A DNA stretch of 64,000 nt from Sulfopaludibacter sp035606355. GTDB lineage: Bacteria > Acidobacteriota > Terriglobia > Bryobacterales > Bryobacteraceae. Made by a program: the position numbers and the translations under genes. The notes under the pieces are model-generated. The model was given only the letters and a program-made list of their open reading frames with translations, did no database searches and was not told where the DNA came from. Below are positions 31,942 to 41,722 of the stretch, piece by piece. The first letter of the stretch is position 1. Each line of letters begins with the position of its first letter. The stretch spans positions 1-64,000 of the forward strand of contig DATNFO010000023.1 in the NCBI GenBank assembly GCA_035606355.1, in the 5' to 3' direction.

Positions 31942-33308
31942 CTACGGCTCACGAAACAGCGCCACTTCGGCAACCAGCGGCGGCGCTGCCGATTCCGTAA
32001 TACGGACGCGCAGCCGCTTGGTCGTTACGGGCTTCTCGAGTCGCACCAGCCGCCGCGCGCCGATACTCGTGACGGTTGCCACTGGCTCCCAACTTTGAGC
32101 TTCCCAGCTCTCAATCGCGGCGGCGTCGATCCGCTGCCCGTATCGTATGTCTTCCCGCAGGCGAACGACATTGAACTGCACCGGACGGGCGAAGTCGAGA
32201 ACGTGACTGTTCGCATCCGGAGTAGTCGCTTTCGCGTGGGCGGCCAGGTTTGCGCCGAACGTGGCGCGCCGGTAGTCGCCGAAGCTTTTCAGGGCGGCGA
32301 TGTCCTCCTTCTGCAATAATCCCTGGCGGTTGGGAGGAACGTTGAGCAGCAGATTGGCGCCGCGGCCGGCCGACTTGTAGTAGAGATCGATCAGTTGCGC
32401 GGGCGTCTTAACGCGGCTGTTCTCTGCTTCGTGCCAGAACCAGCCCGGCCGAATCGAAACGTCGCATTCCGCCGGCAGCCAGTGCGAGCCATGACGCGTC
32501 CCCGTGGGCGATTCCCGCTCGCGCACGTTGCCCGGAGACGCCGGTCCGCCGTCGGCGCCCACGGGGTCGTAAGTTGCCCAGCAGGGGTCGCCTGCAATGC
32601 CGCGCTCGTTGCCCACCCACCGAATGTCGGGCCCACATCGCTGAAGATACACGCCTTCGGTTGTAGGGACCGCGTCAACTCCCACGTGCCCGGCCAATCG
32701 TAGTACGTGTTGCGATCGATATTTCGCTTCTGGCGCGCGCCGCCGTAGTAGCCGTCTCCGCCGTTCGCGCCGTCGTGCCACACCTCGAAAATCTCGCCGT
32801 AATTGGTCAGCAGTTCCGTGAGCTGCCGCCGGTAGATCTGAATGTACGCCGGCGTGCCGTAAGCGGCGTTATTGCGATCCCAGGGCGAAAGATAGACGCC
32901 GAATTCCAGGCCGTGCCGCCGGGACGCCTGCGAAATATCGCGGACCACATCGGCCTGTCCGTTCCGCCAGGAACTGTTGCGGACCGAATGATCCGTGGTC
33001 TTCGTGGGCCACAGGCAGAAACCGTCGTGGTGCTTGCAAGTGAGGATCACGCCGCGCATTCCGGCCGCGGCGAGAGCATCCACAATCGCATCGGCGTCAA
33101 ATGCCGTCGGCTTGAAAACGCTTGGATCTTCGTCGCCGTATCCCCACTCCTTATCGGTGAACGTGTTCACGGTGAAATGGAGGAATGCGTTGGTCTCCAG
33201 TTCGTGCCAGTGAAGTTGGCGCGGAGAAGGAAGCGCGCCGTACGGTGTTGGCGTCGCCGCCAAAGCCGCGGCGGGCAAGGTGCCAAGGAATGCGCGTCGG
33301 CTGATCAC
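31942..33308 (-). pseudogene. GH29 alpha-L-fucosidase, frameshifted
   Basis: The N-terminal frame from 33308 has a Tat-like signal (MISRRAFLGTLPAAALA), then HWHELETNAFLHFTVNTFTD, VILTCKHHDGFCLWPTKTTD and EVWHDGANG with the likely nucleophile Asp. At about 32625-32633 the conserved SDVGPDIRWVGNERG motif is split: the first frame reads SDVGPTFGGW and a second frame carries GPDIRWVGNERGIAGDPCW onward to the stop at 31942 (VAEVALFREP). Adding one G within the GGGCCC run would restore one frame of about 455 residues. Either a real inactivating deletion or a base-calling error. The C-terminal part is an F5/8-type or jelly-roll domain. Confidence 0.88.
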
Positions 33309-33332
33309 GCTTCTTACGGTAGCGCGTTCACC

Positions 33333-34601
33333 CTACTCGTAGTTCTGGACGAATGTGTCTCGCGGCAATCCCGCGCGGCGCGCCTTCTTCTGCAGACGAA
33401 CCGCTTCCTCGCGAGTCATCGGCTCGCCGAGCGCAACGAGGTAATAGCCGCGGACTCCCTTCGGCGCAAAAACACTGGCATGGAAATCCGGCCACCGGTC
33501 ATTGATTCGTTGCGCCTTGTTGAGCGCTGCATCGCGAGAGCGATACGTGAATGCGACCACCCGCCATGTCAGCGGTGAAGACTGCGCCGGATTCCTCGCG
33601 TACACGCCCGAAGGAGGCGTTTCGCGCGGCTGAACGGGAGGCGTTACCGGCGTCGCAGCAGGGAAAACCGGCGGGGGCGCCGGCGGTTCCGGCTTACGCC
33701 GCCAATTCAACAGCAGGATGGTCAGCAACAAAGCCGCAACCCCGGCGATGATCCATTTCGGAAAAGGCCGCTTGGGGCGCTCGACTGCATGCGGGCCGGC
33801 AGGAATGCTTGCCGCGGCGTCTTGCGGAGCACGGCTCGTCTCCGCGAGCCGGGGATTGGGCTTGCGAGGAGCCGATGCCGGCGCATGCGGTGCAGCAGCC
33901 TCTTCGACGGCCGCCGCGAAAGCGGGCGGTTCGAGAGCTCCGGCGATCTCCGCTATCGTCCACCGTTGTGCCGGGTCCTCGCCGGTAGTGTGGCGGGCTA
34001 CGCTCTCCAGTACCCCGTCGAGCGGCTCGGGAGCGCGCAGCGTCCGCAGCAGTTCTCCCAACTGCCGCACATCCTCGGCGCGCGCTTCGGGATCGCCGGT
34101 CTCCCTCGGCGAATCGGTCATCAACTTCACGGTGTCGCCGATAGCAACGATGTGGTCCGGATCGACCGCTCCATGAACAAATCCCTGGTCGTGCAGATAA
34201 CGCAGTGCGGCCAGCGCCGCATCCAGAACACCGCGCGTTTCCGCGGCGCTTAGCGGCCCATGCTCGCACGCGGAAGCCAGCACATCGTCCGGATATTCGA
34301 AGACAGCGTAGACATAATCGTTGCCGGCCGCCTGGTCCCGGCCCGCGTCGCGCATCTCCAGCAGATGAGGGTGCCGCAACTGCCGCGACCTTTGCCAGCG
34401 TACAAATTGTTCTTCAGACCCAACCTCGTGCGCCGGCGCGAGCTTAATCAGCACGCGCTCGCCTCTGTGTGTGTGTGCCGCGAAGTATGCACCCGCGGGC
34501 TCCTCGCGAATCAGCCATTCGAGAGTGTAGAAATCGCCCAGGGAGGTGTTTTCCCTGAGTTGGGTGAAATCCGTGGAGTGGTGCTCGTTTGCGTTCAGCA
34601 T
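33333..34601 (-). CDS. Pseudokinase with membrane segment and SPOR domain
   Basis: About 422 residues from the ATG at 34601 (MLNANEHHSTDFTQ); the frame opens at 34706. Residues 15-270 follow the protein-kinase fold: the VLIKLAP beta-3 Lys is present, but the HRD loop is HGAVDPDHI and DFG is replaced by KLMTDS, so catalysis is doubtful. One transmembrane helix (WIIAGVAALLLTILLLN) leads to a Pro-rich linker and a C-terminal SPOR domain (TWRVVAFTYRSRDAALNKAQ, then YYLVALGE). SPOR domains bind denuded peptidoglycan at division sites, so the protein probably links an envelope cue to a cytoplasmic pseudokinase. Confidence 0.8.
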   Translation of the reverse strand: MLNANEHHSTDFTQLRENTSLGDFYTLEWLIREEPAGAYFAAHTHRGERVLIKLAPAHEVGSEEQFVRWQRSRQLRHPHLLEMRDAGRDQAAGNDYVYAVFEYPDDVLASACEHGPLSAAETRGVLDAALAALRYLHDQGFVHGAVDPDHIVAIGDTVKLMTDSPRETGDPEARAEDVRQLGELLRTLRAPEPLDGVLESVARHTTGEDPAQRWTIAEIAGALEPPAFAAAVEEAAAPHAPASAPRKPNPRLAETSRAPQDAAASIPAGPHAVERPKRPFPKWIIAGVAALLLTILLLNWRRKPEPPAPPPVFPAATPVTPPVQPRETPPSGVYARNPAQSSPLTWRVVAFTYRSRDAALNKAQRINDRWPDFHASVFAPKGVRGYYLVALGEPMTREEAVRLQKKARRAGLPRDTFVQNYE

Positions 34602-34758
34602 GCAAGATCGAAATCCGGTAAAACTTACCCGCCCCGGAACAGATATTTGGTGTTCAGAAATACTGAGCGCGTGAAGTTCCAAACTTCGGTCGATGCCGCC
34701 GGCCATTTCGCAGGGGGCTCACCACGGGATGATGATAATTTGATTTACTTGTACTGAC

Positions 34759-37700
34759 ATGAAGCCGAAACCTTTTCTTGCCCTGATGCTCGGTCTGGCG
34801 CTCGCGCTGATCGGCGCAACTTTGACGATGGCTCAACAGCCCGCGGCCGGACGTGCCGTTCCACCGCGGCCGAAAGGTCCCTGCGACATCTACGCAACGG
34901 CCGGCGACCCGTGTGTCGCGGCCCACAGCACTACACGCGCGCTGTATGCGTCGTACAACGGCCCGCTCTACCAGGTGCTGCGGCAGTCGGACGGCAGGAC
35001 CTTGGATATCGGCGTGGTGCGGCCCACCGCGTCGGATGCGGGCGGATATGCCGATGCAGCGGCGCAGGATCGCTTCTGCGCCAACACCTACTGCTGGATC
35101 GCCATCATCTACGATCAGTCGCCCAAGCACAATAACCTCACCCAGGCGCCGCGTGGAGGTTTCAGCGGCCCGGCGATGGGCGGCTTCAATAATCTTCCGA
35201 TCGCGGACATGGCGCCCATTACCATCATGGGGCACAAAGCCTACGGCGTCTTCATCGAGCCCGGCATGGGCCTTCGTCAGAACGACGTCAAGGGCACGGC
35301 AGTCGATGATCAGGCCGAGGGACAGTACTGGGTCATCAATGGCCATCATTACAACTCCGGCTGCTGTTTCGACTATGGCAACGCCGAGATCGACAGCCGC
35401 GATGACGGCAATGGCACGATGGAGACCGCCTACTTCGGGACCGCCGGCGCCTGGTATCACGGCAATCCTCCGGGCCCGTGGATCATGACCGATCAGGAGA
35501 ACAACCTCGTCGGTTGCGTCAATCAGGATCGGACCAAACTGTGCTCGAACCTGCCGAACATCACGTGGCGCTTCGTGACGGCGATGGCAAAGGGAGAACC
35601 GCACCACTGGACCAGCATGGGCGGCGACGCCCAGAAGGGCGCGCTCTCAGTCATGTTTGACGGGCCGCGCGTCGATCGCACGTACGACCCGATGCGTAAG
35701 CAGGGCGCGATCCTGTTGGGCAACGGCGGCGACAACAGCAACGGCTCGCAGGGCACGTTTTACGAAGGGGCGATGACTGCGGGGGGCACGTTCCCAACCG
35801 ACGCCACCGACCAACTGGTGCAGGCGAACGTCGTGGCCGCGAAATACGACGTCGCACGACTCAACGTCGCCCCGGCTTCGGCAACTACCGCTCCCCCTGG
35901 ACTCCAGACGTTCTCGCCGGGATCTTCGCAGGACACCACGGTCACCTTTACCAACACTACCGGCGCGCCCGTTACGGGGCTGAAGTTGAGCGTTTCCGTG
36001 CCGAGGCAGTGGACCGCGGTCTCCAATGGCGCTGCGACGTTCGCCGAACCTGTCGCGCCCGGTGCGACGGTGAGTGCGACCTTCAAAATCACGTCAGCGA
36101 CAGCACCGTTCAACGGCGATCTGACAGGCCACGCCTCGTGGACTGCGAGCGGCCGCAACGAATCCGAAACGGCGGTCGAGAAGGTGCGCAACGTGGGTCC
36201 GGTAAAGATCAACGAATTCCGCATCAGCGCTTCGGGCGATGCCACGAACTCGTTTATTGAGCTCTACAACGCCGGCGCGAGTGCTGTTGACCTGTCGAAC
36301 TGGACACTCACCGCGCACCCATCGCAGCAGCCTGTCTTCTCCACCGCGAAGATCCCGGCCGGAACCAGACTCGCGCCTCACGGCTTCTACCTCATCGGCC
36401 TTTCGAACTCGGGACTGGCCGCTCCCGCGCGCAAGGGCGATACGGTCGTCAATGTACGGAGCACGGCCGGCATGTCCGCCGGCGACACCATCGAAATCGA
36501 CACGGGCTCAGGCGTGGAGACGCGCAAGATCGTCAGCGTGGGGACTGCGGCCGGCAACAGCACGACACTTTGGCAACCGGTACCGGAGGGGCCGGTCATT
36601 ACGGTTGCGAAAGGTTCTACCAACGTGCCGGTTACCAGCGTGGCGGGCTTCACGGCCGGCGAGAAGGTCGCGCTCGGTCACGGCGCCACGTACCCGGCGA
36701 TTGCAAAAGCAATTGAGCAGTACGAAGTCGCTACCATCACCGCGGTCGGCAAGCCGGGCACGCAAGCCTTTCTCGGTGCGGATGCGCCGGCCGGCGCCAC
36801 CAACATCAAAGTGACATCGGTCGCGAATATCTCGGCCGGCGATAAAATCCGGCTGGACGTGGACACCACCGGGCATGGAATCGAAACTGTGACGGTGACG
36901 AACGTGGGCACGCAGACGAGCCGTACGGCGGTTGTGGGCGAAGCGGCAGCCGGCGCAACCAGCATCAGGGTGCGCGGCGTGAACGGCTTTGCGACGAGCG
37001 GCAAGCTGACGATCGGTGTGCCGGGAGATCAGGAAACGGTGACCATCACCGCGGTTGCGGGCGCTGGTCCGAACGGCACTCTGGACTTCACTCCGGCCCT
37101 CGCTCGCGCGCATATCAACGGCGAACCGGTGGTGGACCAGGGCACAGGCCTCGACATCGCCGCACCGTTGAAGTTCCATCATGCGGCTAACCTCCCCTTC
37201 AGCGATCGGGGAACGGGCATCACCTTCCAGCCCGCGACAGCGTTTGCGCACTCCAGCAACGAGCCTATCCAGCCGCTCGGAGCCGGCATCACCCTGGACA
37301 AGCCACTGCTGAAGGACCACGAGGTGAACGCGGTGGTGCGCGATGCAGCCGTGACCTCGGCGGGTTACCAGGGACCTCCGGCGCCCAACCAGTGGGTCGG
37401 CGGTCCCGTGCTCACTGCTTTAGGCGGCAACATGGTACTCCGCGACGCCGCCGGCATGGTGGCCGATAGCCTGAATTATGGCGGCCTCATCGATCCTTGG
37501 GCGGCGGAGGGATACCAGGGCACGTCGGGATCGGGGCAGAACGGCTGCCGCGTGGCTGCTCCCTCCTCATCGTTTGGCTTCAGAGAGGCGCCTTCGGCTA
37601 TGAACCGGAGTGCCGGACGTTTCCCGGATGGCGCCGATACCGACAGCAACTGCACGGATTTTTTCCTGCAGGCAGCCACCGTTCTGCCGAATGGCTCGGA

Positions 37701-38145
37701 AGCAGGCGCGAAGACTCTGAAGGTGGCCAGCGTCGCGGAGTTTGAGGCGGGCCAGACAATTCTCGTCGATACGGGTACGAATCAGGAGACGGGCGTTGTC
37801 GCGGAGGTGGGAACGGGAGGCGCAGCTTCCTTCTCCTCCGACACCAGTGCGGGCGCCACCACCATCCCCGTCGCCAACGCGGGAGGCTTCGCGTCCGGAG
37901 AGAAAATCGCCATCGATACTGGTGCGAAGCAGGAGACGGCGGTCGTCGTTTCCGCCAATGGCGGCAGGGGCGGGGCCAGAATCACGGTCTCCGAGCCGCT
38001 CAAGTTCGCTCACGGCGGCGGCGCGCAGATTTCCGGCACCGGCATCAGCCTGAGAGCGCCGTTGACCAAATCTCATGCCGCGGGGACGCAGGTCGCCAGC
38101 GATATTCCCACGCCGGGCGCGCCCAACAGGTATACCCGGAAATAG
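34759..38145 (+). CDS. GH54 alpha-L-arabinofuranosidase with lamin-tail domain and repeats
   Basis: 1128 residues with a signal peptide ending TMAQQ. Residues 38-370 are a GH54 arabinofuranosidase-B catalytic domain (GPCDIYATAGDPCVAAHSTT, YNGPLYQVLRQSDG, FCANTYCWIAIIYDQS, GCCFDYGNAE). Next comes a NEW3/alpha-galactosidase-associated Ig-like domain (DTTVTFTNTTGAPVTGLKL), then a lamin-tail domain (KINEFRISASGDATNSFIEL). Then come about six copies of a 45-residue unit of the form GATxIxVxSVxGFxAGDxIxI...E. It releases arabinose from hemicellulose side chains; the tail probably anchors or spaces the enzyme. Secreted. Confidence 0.87.
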   Translation: MKPKPFLALMLGLALALIGATLTMAQQPAAGRAVPPRPKGPCDIYATAGDPCVAAHSTTRALYASYNGPLYQVLRQSDGRTLDIGVVRPTASDAGGYADAAAQDRFCANTYCWIAIIYDQSPKHNNLTQAPRGGFSGPAMGGFNNLPIADMAPITIMGHKAYGVFIEPGMGLRQNDVKGTAVDDQAEGQYWVINGHHYNSGCCFDYGNAEIDSRDDGNGTMETAYFGTAGAWYHGNPPGPWIMTDQENNLVGCVNQDRTKLCSNLPNITWRFVTAMAKGEPHHWTSMGGDAQKGALSVMFDGPRVDRTYDPMRKQGAILLGNGGDNSNGSQGTFYEGAMTAGGTFPTDATDQLVQANVVAAKYDVARLNVAPASATTAPPGLQTFSPGSSQDTTVTFTNTTGAPVTGLKLSVSVPRQWTAVSNGAATFAEPVAPGATVSATFKITSATAPFNGDLTGHASWTASGRNESETAVEKVRNVGPVKINEFRISASGDATNSFIELYNAGASAVDLSNWTLTAHPSQQPVFSTAKIPAGTRLAPHGFYLIGLSNSGLAAPARKGDTVVNVRSTAGMSAGDTIEIDTGSGVETRKIVSVGTAAGNSTTLWQPVPEGPVITVAKGSTNVPVTSVAGFTAGEKVALGHGATYPAIAKAIEQYEVATITAVGKPGTQAFLGADAPAGATNIKVTSVANISAGDKIRLDVDTTGHGIETVTVTNVGTQTSRTAVVGEAAAGATSIRVRGVNGFATSGKLTIGVPGDQETVTITAVAGAGPNGTLDFTPALARAHINGEPVVDQGTGLDIAAPLKFHHAANLPFSDRGTGITFQPATAFAHSSNEPIQPLGAGITLDKPLLKDHEVNAVVRDAAVTSAGYQGPPAPNQWVGGPVLTALGGNMVLRDAAGMVADSLNYGGLIDPWAAEGYQGTSGSGQNGCRVAAPSSSFGFREAPSAMNRSAGRFPDGADTDSNCTDFFLQAATVLPNGSEAGAKTLKVASVAEFEAGQTILVDTGTNQETGVVAEVGTGGAASFSSDTSAGATTIPVANAGGFASGEKIAIDTGAKQETAVVVSANGGRGGARITVSEPLKFAHGGGAQISGTGISLRAPLTKSHAAGTQVASDIPTPGAPNRYTRK

Positions 38146-38202
38146 CGCTTCGGAGATAGATACCTGCTGTTGTTCTCGTCGCGATTTATTCGCCTTTCGA
38201 TA

Positions 38203-38290
38203 CACCTTTTACCGCTTCCGAACGGTCGCGGCTCCGTTAGCGGAATCAACTACATACGGAGCCGTGACCGTAAGGGAGCGGTGAAAGGTG
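38203..38290. repeat. MITE-like long palindrome, copy 1
   Basis: CACCTTTTACCGCTTCC and CGGTCGCGGCTCCGT on the left pair with ACGGAGCCGTGACCG and GGGAGCGGTGAAAGGTG on the right, a stem of about 35 bp around an 18-nt loop. The same element occurs at 61602-61690. It is followed by two imperfect tandem units of about 83 bp (38278-38450), each with GCGGTGAAAGGTGCCGGG and TTTGAATGCG. Confidence 0.8.
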
Positions 38291-38609
38291 CCGGGGATCG
38301 CTTCGTTTGAATGCGTCAAAAAAAGCAATTCGATATTTTTTCACAGCCCCGTACGGTAGCGGTGAAAGGTGCCGGGAATACGAGTGCGTTTGAATGCGGC
38401 AGCAAGCAATTGTTATTCCTTCAGAACCCGATACAGAGCCGTGAGCTTAGCGAGAAGGACGCCGTTCACATTTATCAACTGCCCGGCCCAATAGCTCGCA
38501 AGAGCTAGGTTAAAGACCGGCCGTGAACTGCTAAGATGAACGCGGGAAGTCGGCCAGGGGATGCCGGCTTGGGTGGATTCGCAGCATAGCTCTCACGGGC
38601 TTAGACGAG
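38291..38609. other. Intergenic region downstream of palindrome
   Basis: Holds the two 83-bp units noted above, including a poly-T tract followed by ACAGCCCCGTA that is also present at 61723-61745. A 65-codon frame at 38311-38508 lies entirely in repeat sequence and is not supported. The promoter of the downstream epimerase-like gene is probably in 38480-38610, but no motif stands out. Confidence 0.5.
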
Positions 38610-38621
38610 GTGAATCCATTG

Positions 38622-39884
38622 ATGAAAGTTCTTGTTCTGGGCGGCGACGGTTATTGTGGCTGGGCCACGGCATTATACTTATCCGCAAAGGGTTATCAGG
38701 TGGCTATCGTCGATAACTTTGTGCGCCGGCAGTGGGATTACGAACTCGGCGTAGAAACATTGACGCCGATCCGTCCGATGCCGCAGCGGCTGCGGGCCTG
38801 GAAGCACGCGACCGGTAAATCGATCGAGTTCTTCACGGGCGACGTCACGGACTACGACTTCATCGCAGGCGCGGTGCAGTCCTTTGCGCCGGATGCCGTC
38901 GTTCATTTCGCCGAACAGCGATCGGCGCCTTACTCGATGATCGACCGCAAACATGCGGTGGCGACGCAAGTAAACAATGTAACAGGCACGCTGAACCTAT
39001 TGTTTGCGCTGCGCGAATTGCGCCCGGACTGCCACTTAGTAAAACTCGGCACGATGGGAGAATACGGCACGCCGAACATCGATATCGAAGAAGGGTATCT
39101 CACAGTCGAGCACAATGGCCGGCGCGACGTTCTGCCGTACCCCAAGCAGCCCGGTTCGTTTTATCACCTGTCAAAGGTTCATGACAGCCACAACATCATG
39201 TTCGCCTGCAAAATCTGGGGCCTGCGCGCCACGGACCTGAACCAAGGCGTGGTGTACGGCACGATGACGGACGAAGTGGCGTTGGATGACGCCCTCACCA
39301 ATCGTTTCGATTACGACGAAGTGTTCGGCACGGTCTTGAATCGATTCTGCGCGCAGGCCGCCGTCGGACATCCGCTGACGGTTTACGGCAAAGGCGGACA
39401 GACGCGCGGTTATCTCGATATTCGCGACACGGTGCGCTGCATAGAGATCGCCTGCCGGAATCCCGCGCGGCCGGGCGAATGCCGGGTCTTCAATCAATTC
39501 ACCGAACAATTTTCCGTCCTGGAGCTTGCCGGATTGGTGCAAATCGCGGGCAGGGCGTTGGGCCTGCACGTCGAGATCGAACACATTCCCGATCCGCGCG
39601 TCGAGGCCGAGGAGCATTACTACAACGCCAGGCACTCGAAACTCTGCGAATTAGGACTGCAGCCGCACTTACTCTCAACATCGCTGTTGGATTCCCTGCT
39701 GAATATCGCGATCCAATATTCGGATCGTGTTGACCAATCGCTGTTCTTACCCAAAGTGAATTGGCGGAACACGCACAACGACCGCCGGCCTAAGAGCATG
39801 GCGGCGGGAGACTCCTTCCGCCCGGCGTTTCAAGCCGCGGGCGTGGCGAATGGCACGGCCGTTCCGTTCGATCAGGGCGACTAA
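38622..39884 (+). CDS. UDP-sulfoquinovose synthase (SQD1-like)
   Basis: About 420 residues. An extended SDR (NAD-dependent epimerase) with VLVLGGDGYCGWATALYLS for NAD binding. It carries the SQD1-specific sequence KLGTMGEYGTPNIDIEEGY, then PYPKQPGSFYHLSKVHDSHN and RATDLNQGVVYG. SQD1 converts UDP-glucose and sulfite to UDP-sulfoquinovose, the head-group donor of sulfolipid and of some surface glycans. GACGAGG lies 8 nt before the ATG at 38622; a GTG at 38610 is an alternative. It overlaps the convergent GT39 gene by 4 nt. No SqdB/SqdX-type partner is visible here. Confidence 0.9.
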   Translation: MKVLVLGGDGYCGWATALYLSAKGYQVAIVDNFVRRQWDYELGVETLTPIRPMPQRLRAWKHATGKSIEFFTGDVTDYDFIAGAVQSFAPDAVVHFAEQRSAPYSMIDRKHAVATQVNNVTGTLNLLFALRELRPDCHLVKLGTMGEYGTPNIDIEEGYLTVEHNGRRDVLPYPKQPGSFYHLSKVHDSHNIMFACKIWGLRATDLNQGVVYGTMTDEVALDDALTNRFDYDEVFGTVLNRFCAQAAVGHPLTVYGKGGQTRGYLDIRDTVRCIEIACRNPARPGECRVFNQFTEQFSVLELAGLVQIAGRALGLHVEIEHIPDPRVEAEEHYYNARHSKLCELGLQPHLLSTSLLDSLLNIAIQYSDRVDQSLFLPKVNWRNTHNDRRPKSMAAGDSFRPAFQAAGVANGTAVPFDQGD

Positions 39885-41722
39885 GTGCCGCGTGAATCGG
39901 CCGGCGGCAGTTGATGATTGGTCAGGAGCGTCTTCCCGCCGCTCCGCGCCACCACCACGAGAGCGCGATCGCCCACCAGACTTTCGAACCGCGGCAACTG
40001 CTCGTCTTTGCAGACCAGGTAATAACGCGGCGCGGCAAGCCAGCGATCCCGCCATTGCGCGTCGTTCAGGAAGACGTCCGGCGCTCCCGGCGCGTAGGAT
40101 CCATATACCAGGTTGTTGAAGCGGCCGTTGAGCAGCCACGCTGTGCGGTTTGTGTAAAAGAAGATCGACGAAAACGTGTAATAGTGATGGTCCACGACTA
40201 AGTCGCCGCCCGGAGCGCGCAGTAACGCTTCGGCAAGCGGCCGCGAAGACAGGTAAGGATCGAACGCCACCATCGCGACGCGGGCTGCGTGGAAAAAGAG
40301 GACCATCATCAGGCCGGCCGCGAGGAATGCATTGCGCCCGACCGCGCGAACACTTCCGATTGCGCCGATGGCGAAGGCAACCGCTGCCATTGCAAGAGGA
40401 AGCCGCAAATAGGCGAACGATTCCAGCGTGAGATCCTGCATGTGCCCCAGCGAGAGTTTGTAAGCGGAGGGATGCTGGGATAGCGCGGCCGAAATATCTC
40501 CCGGAGCAGGTGTGTTTCGGACGGCCACAAGAATCGCAATGGCCGCGATGGCGGCACATGCGGTGACTACCGCCAACACACGGGTACCGCGCCGGACCCA
40601 ATCGCCCCCCGCGGCCATGGCCGAGCCGAGAAGCAGGGCGAGGGCCGGATAGCAGGGCATCGAGTAGTATTCCTGCGTCGTCGAAAAGGTGAAGAACACA
40701 AGCAGGAATCCGGTCCAGCAAAGCGCCAGGAGGCGGGTTTTCCCGGCGCGGTCGAGCGGGCGAAAACTCTGCCGCGCCACCGCGGGGAAATAGACGCTCC
40801 ACGGGAACAGCCACACCAGGTGCAGCAGCCAGAAGTAAATCCGCGGCACCGTATCGTAGTCGCGCGGATAGCGCAGGTTCAGCAGCCTCAGCACCTGCTC
40901 ATTCATGAAGTAGAACCACAAGAAGCCGTGATACTCGCCGGGCACGCTGCGGAAGGAAAGATCGAAGTAGGGCGGATTGCGCAGCGTCGCGATGATGTGC
41001 CAGGGGGCGGCGATCAGCAGAATCACGCACAGCCCACTCCACGGTCGCAGGCGAGCCCACACCTTTCGCGAGAATAGCTGCCGGGTGAACAGTAGAAACA
41101 GAAACGCCGCGGCGCCGGGGAACAGCACCGCAATCGTGCTTTTGAGCAGCAGGCCGACTCCGATACTCGCCGCGAGCAGAAAGGCCCAAAGCCGCGGGCG
41201 CGGCTCGTTGTCGTCCAGCGCGCGCAGAAATGCCCACATGGAGAGCGCGATGCTCGCGGTGAGCATCACGTCGGGAATCAGGATGCGGGTGAAGAGGAAC
41301 AGGCCGGTGCAGGTGGCGATCACCAAGCCCGCATAGAAGCCGGCGCGGCGCCCGAACGCCCATGTTCCGAAAGCCGCCGTAAGCCATGCGAGCGCGATGC
41401 ATGAAAGAGCGATGGGAATGCGGGCCGCCCAGTCGAATGGGCCGAAAACGCGGAACCCACCGGCGATCAACCAGTAGATCAACGGAGATTTCTCAAGGTA
41501 CGGGATGCCATCCAGCCGGGCGGTGACCCAGTCGCCGGACGAGAGCATATGGCGCGCGATTTGCGCCTGCACGGCATCCACATCGTCCATCAGGGAAGGC
41601 GGTGAGAGGATGCAGCCTAAGTAGATGGCGGCGGCAAACAAGATGACGGCTATATAGAGGTAAGTATGCGTGCGGATGGCTGGCGCTCCGCTTCGAAGAC
41701 CGGTGTCGTCTGAATTTTCCAT
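39881..41722 (-). CDS. GT39-type membrane glycosyltransferase (ArnT/PMT-like)
   Basis: About 613 residues from the ATG at 41722 (MENSDDTGLRSGAP); the frame is open further upstream into asnB. At least 11 hydrophobic segments. The first extracytoplasmic loop has the conserved acidic pair in SLMDDVDAVQAQIARHMLSS, then GDWVTARLDGIPYLEKSPLI, as in ArnT, which uses undecaprenyl-phosphate-linked sugars. A soluble C-terminal domain follows. It overlaps the end of asnB by about 70 nt and so is translated from the same transcript. The sugar and acceptor are unknown; lipid A or a similar envelope glycolipid is likely. Confidence 0.85.
   Translation of the reverse strand: MENSDDTGLRSGAPAIRTHTYLYIAVILFAAAIYLGCILSPPSLMDDVDAVQAQIARHMLSSGDWVTARLDGIPYLEKSPLIYWLIAGGFRVFGPFDWAARIPIALSCIALAWLTAAFGTWAFGRRAGFYAGLVIATCTGLFLFTRILIPDVMLTASIALSMWAFLRALDDNEPRPRLWAFLLAASIGVGLLLKSTIAVLFPGAAAFLFLLFTRQLFSRKVWARLRPWSGLCVILLIAAPWHIIATLRNPPYFDLSFRSVPGEYHGFLWFYFMNEQVLRLLNLRYPRDYDTVPRIYFWLLHLVWLFPWSVYFPAVARQSFRPLDRAGKTRLLALCWTGFLLVFFTFSTTQEYYSMPCYPALALLLGSAMAAGGDWVRRGTRVLAVVTACAAIAAIAILVAVRNTPAPGDISAALSQHPSAYKLSLGHMQDLTLESFAYLRLPLAMAAVAFAIGAIGSVRAVGRNAFLAAGLMMVLFFHAARVAMVAFDPYLSSRPLAEALLRAPGGDLVVDHHYYTFSSIFFYTNRTAWLLNGRFNNLVYGSYAPGAPDVFLNDAQWRDRWLAAPRYYLVCKDEQLPRFESLVGDRALVVVARSGGKTLLTNHQLPPADSRGT

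Noticed and set aside
34654..37320. Long minus-strand frames opposite the GH54 gene
   Set aside because: Antisense shadows of a gene with recognisable domains throughout.
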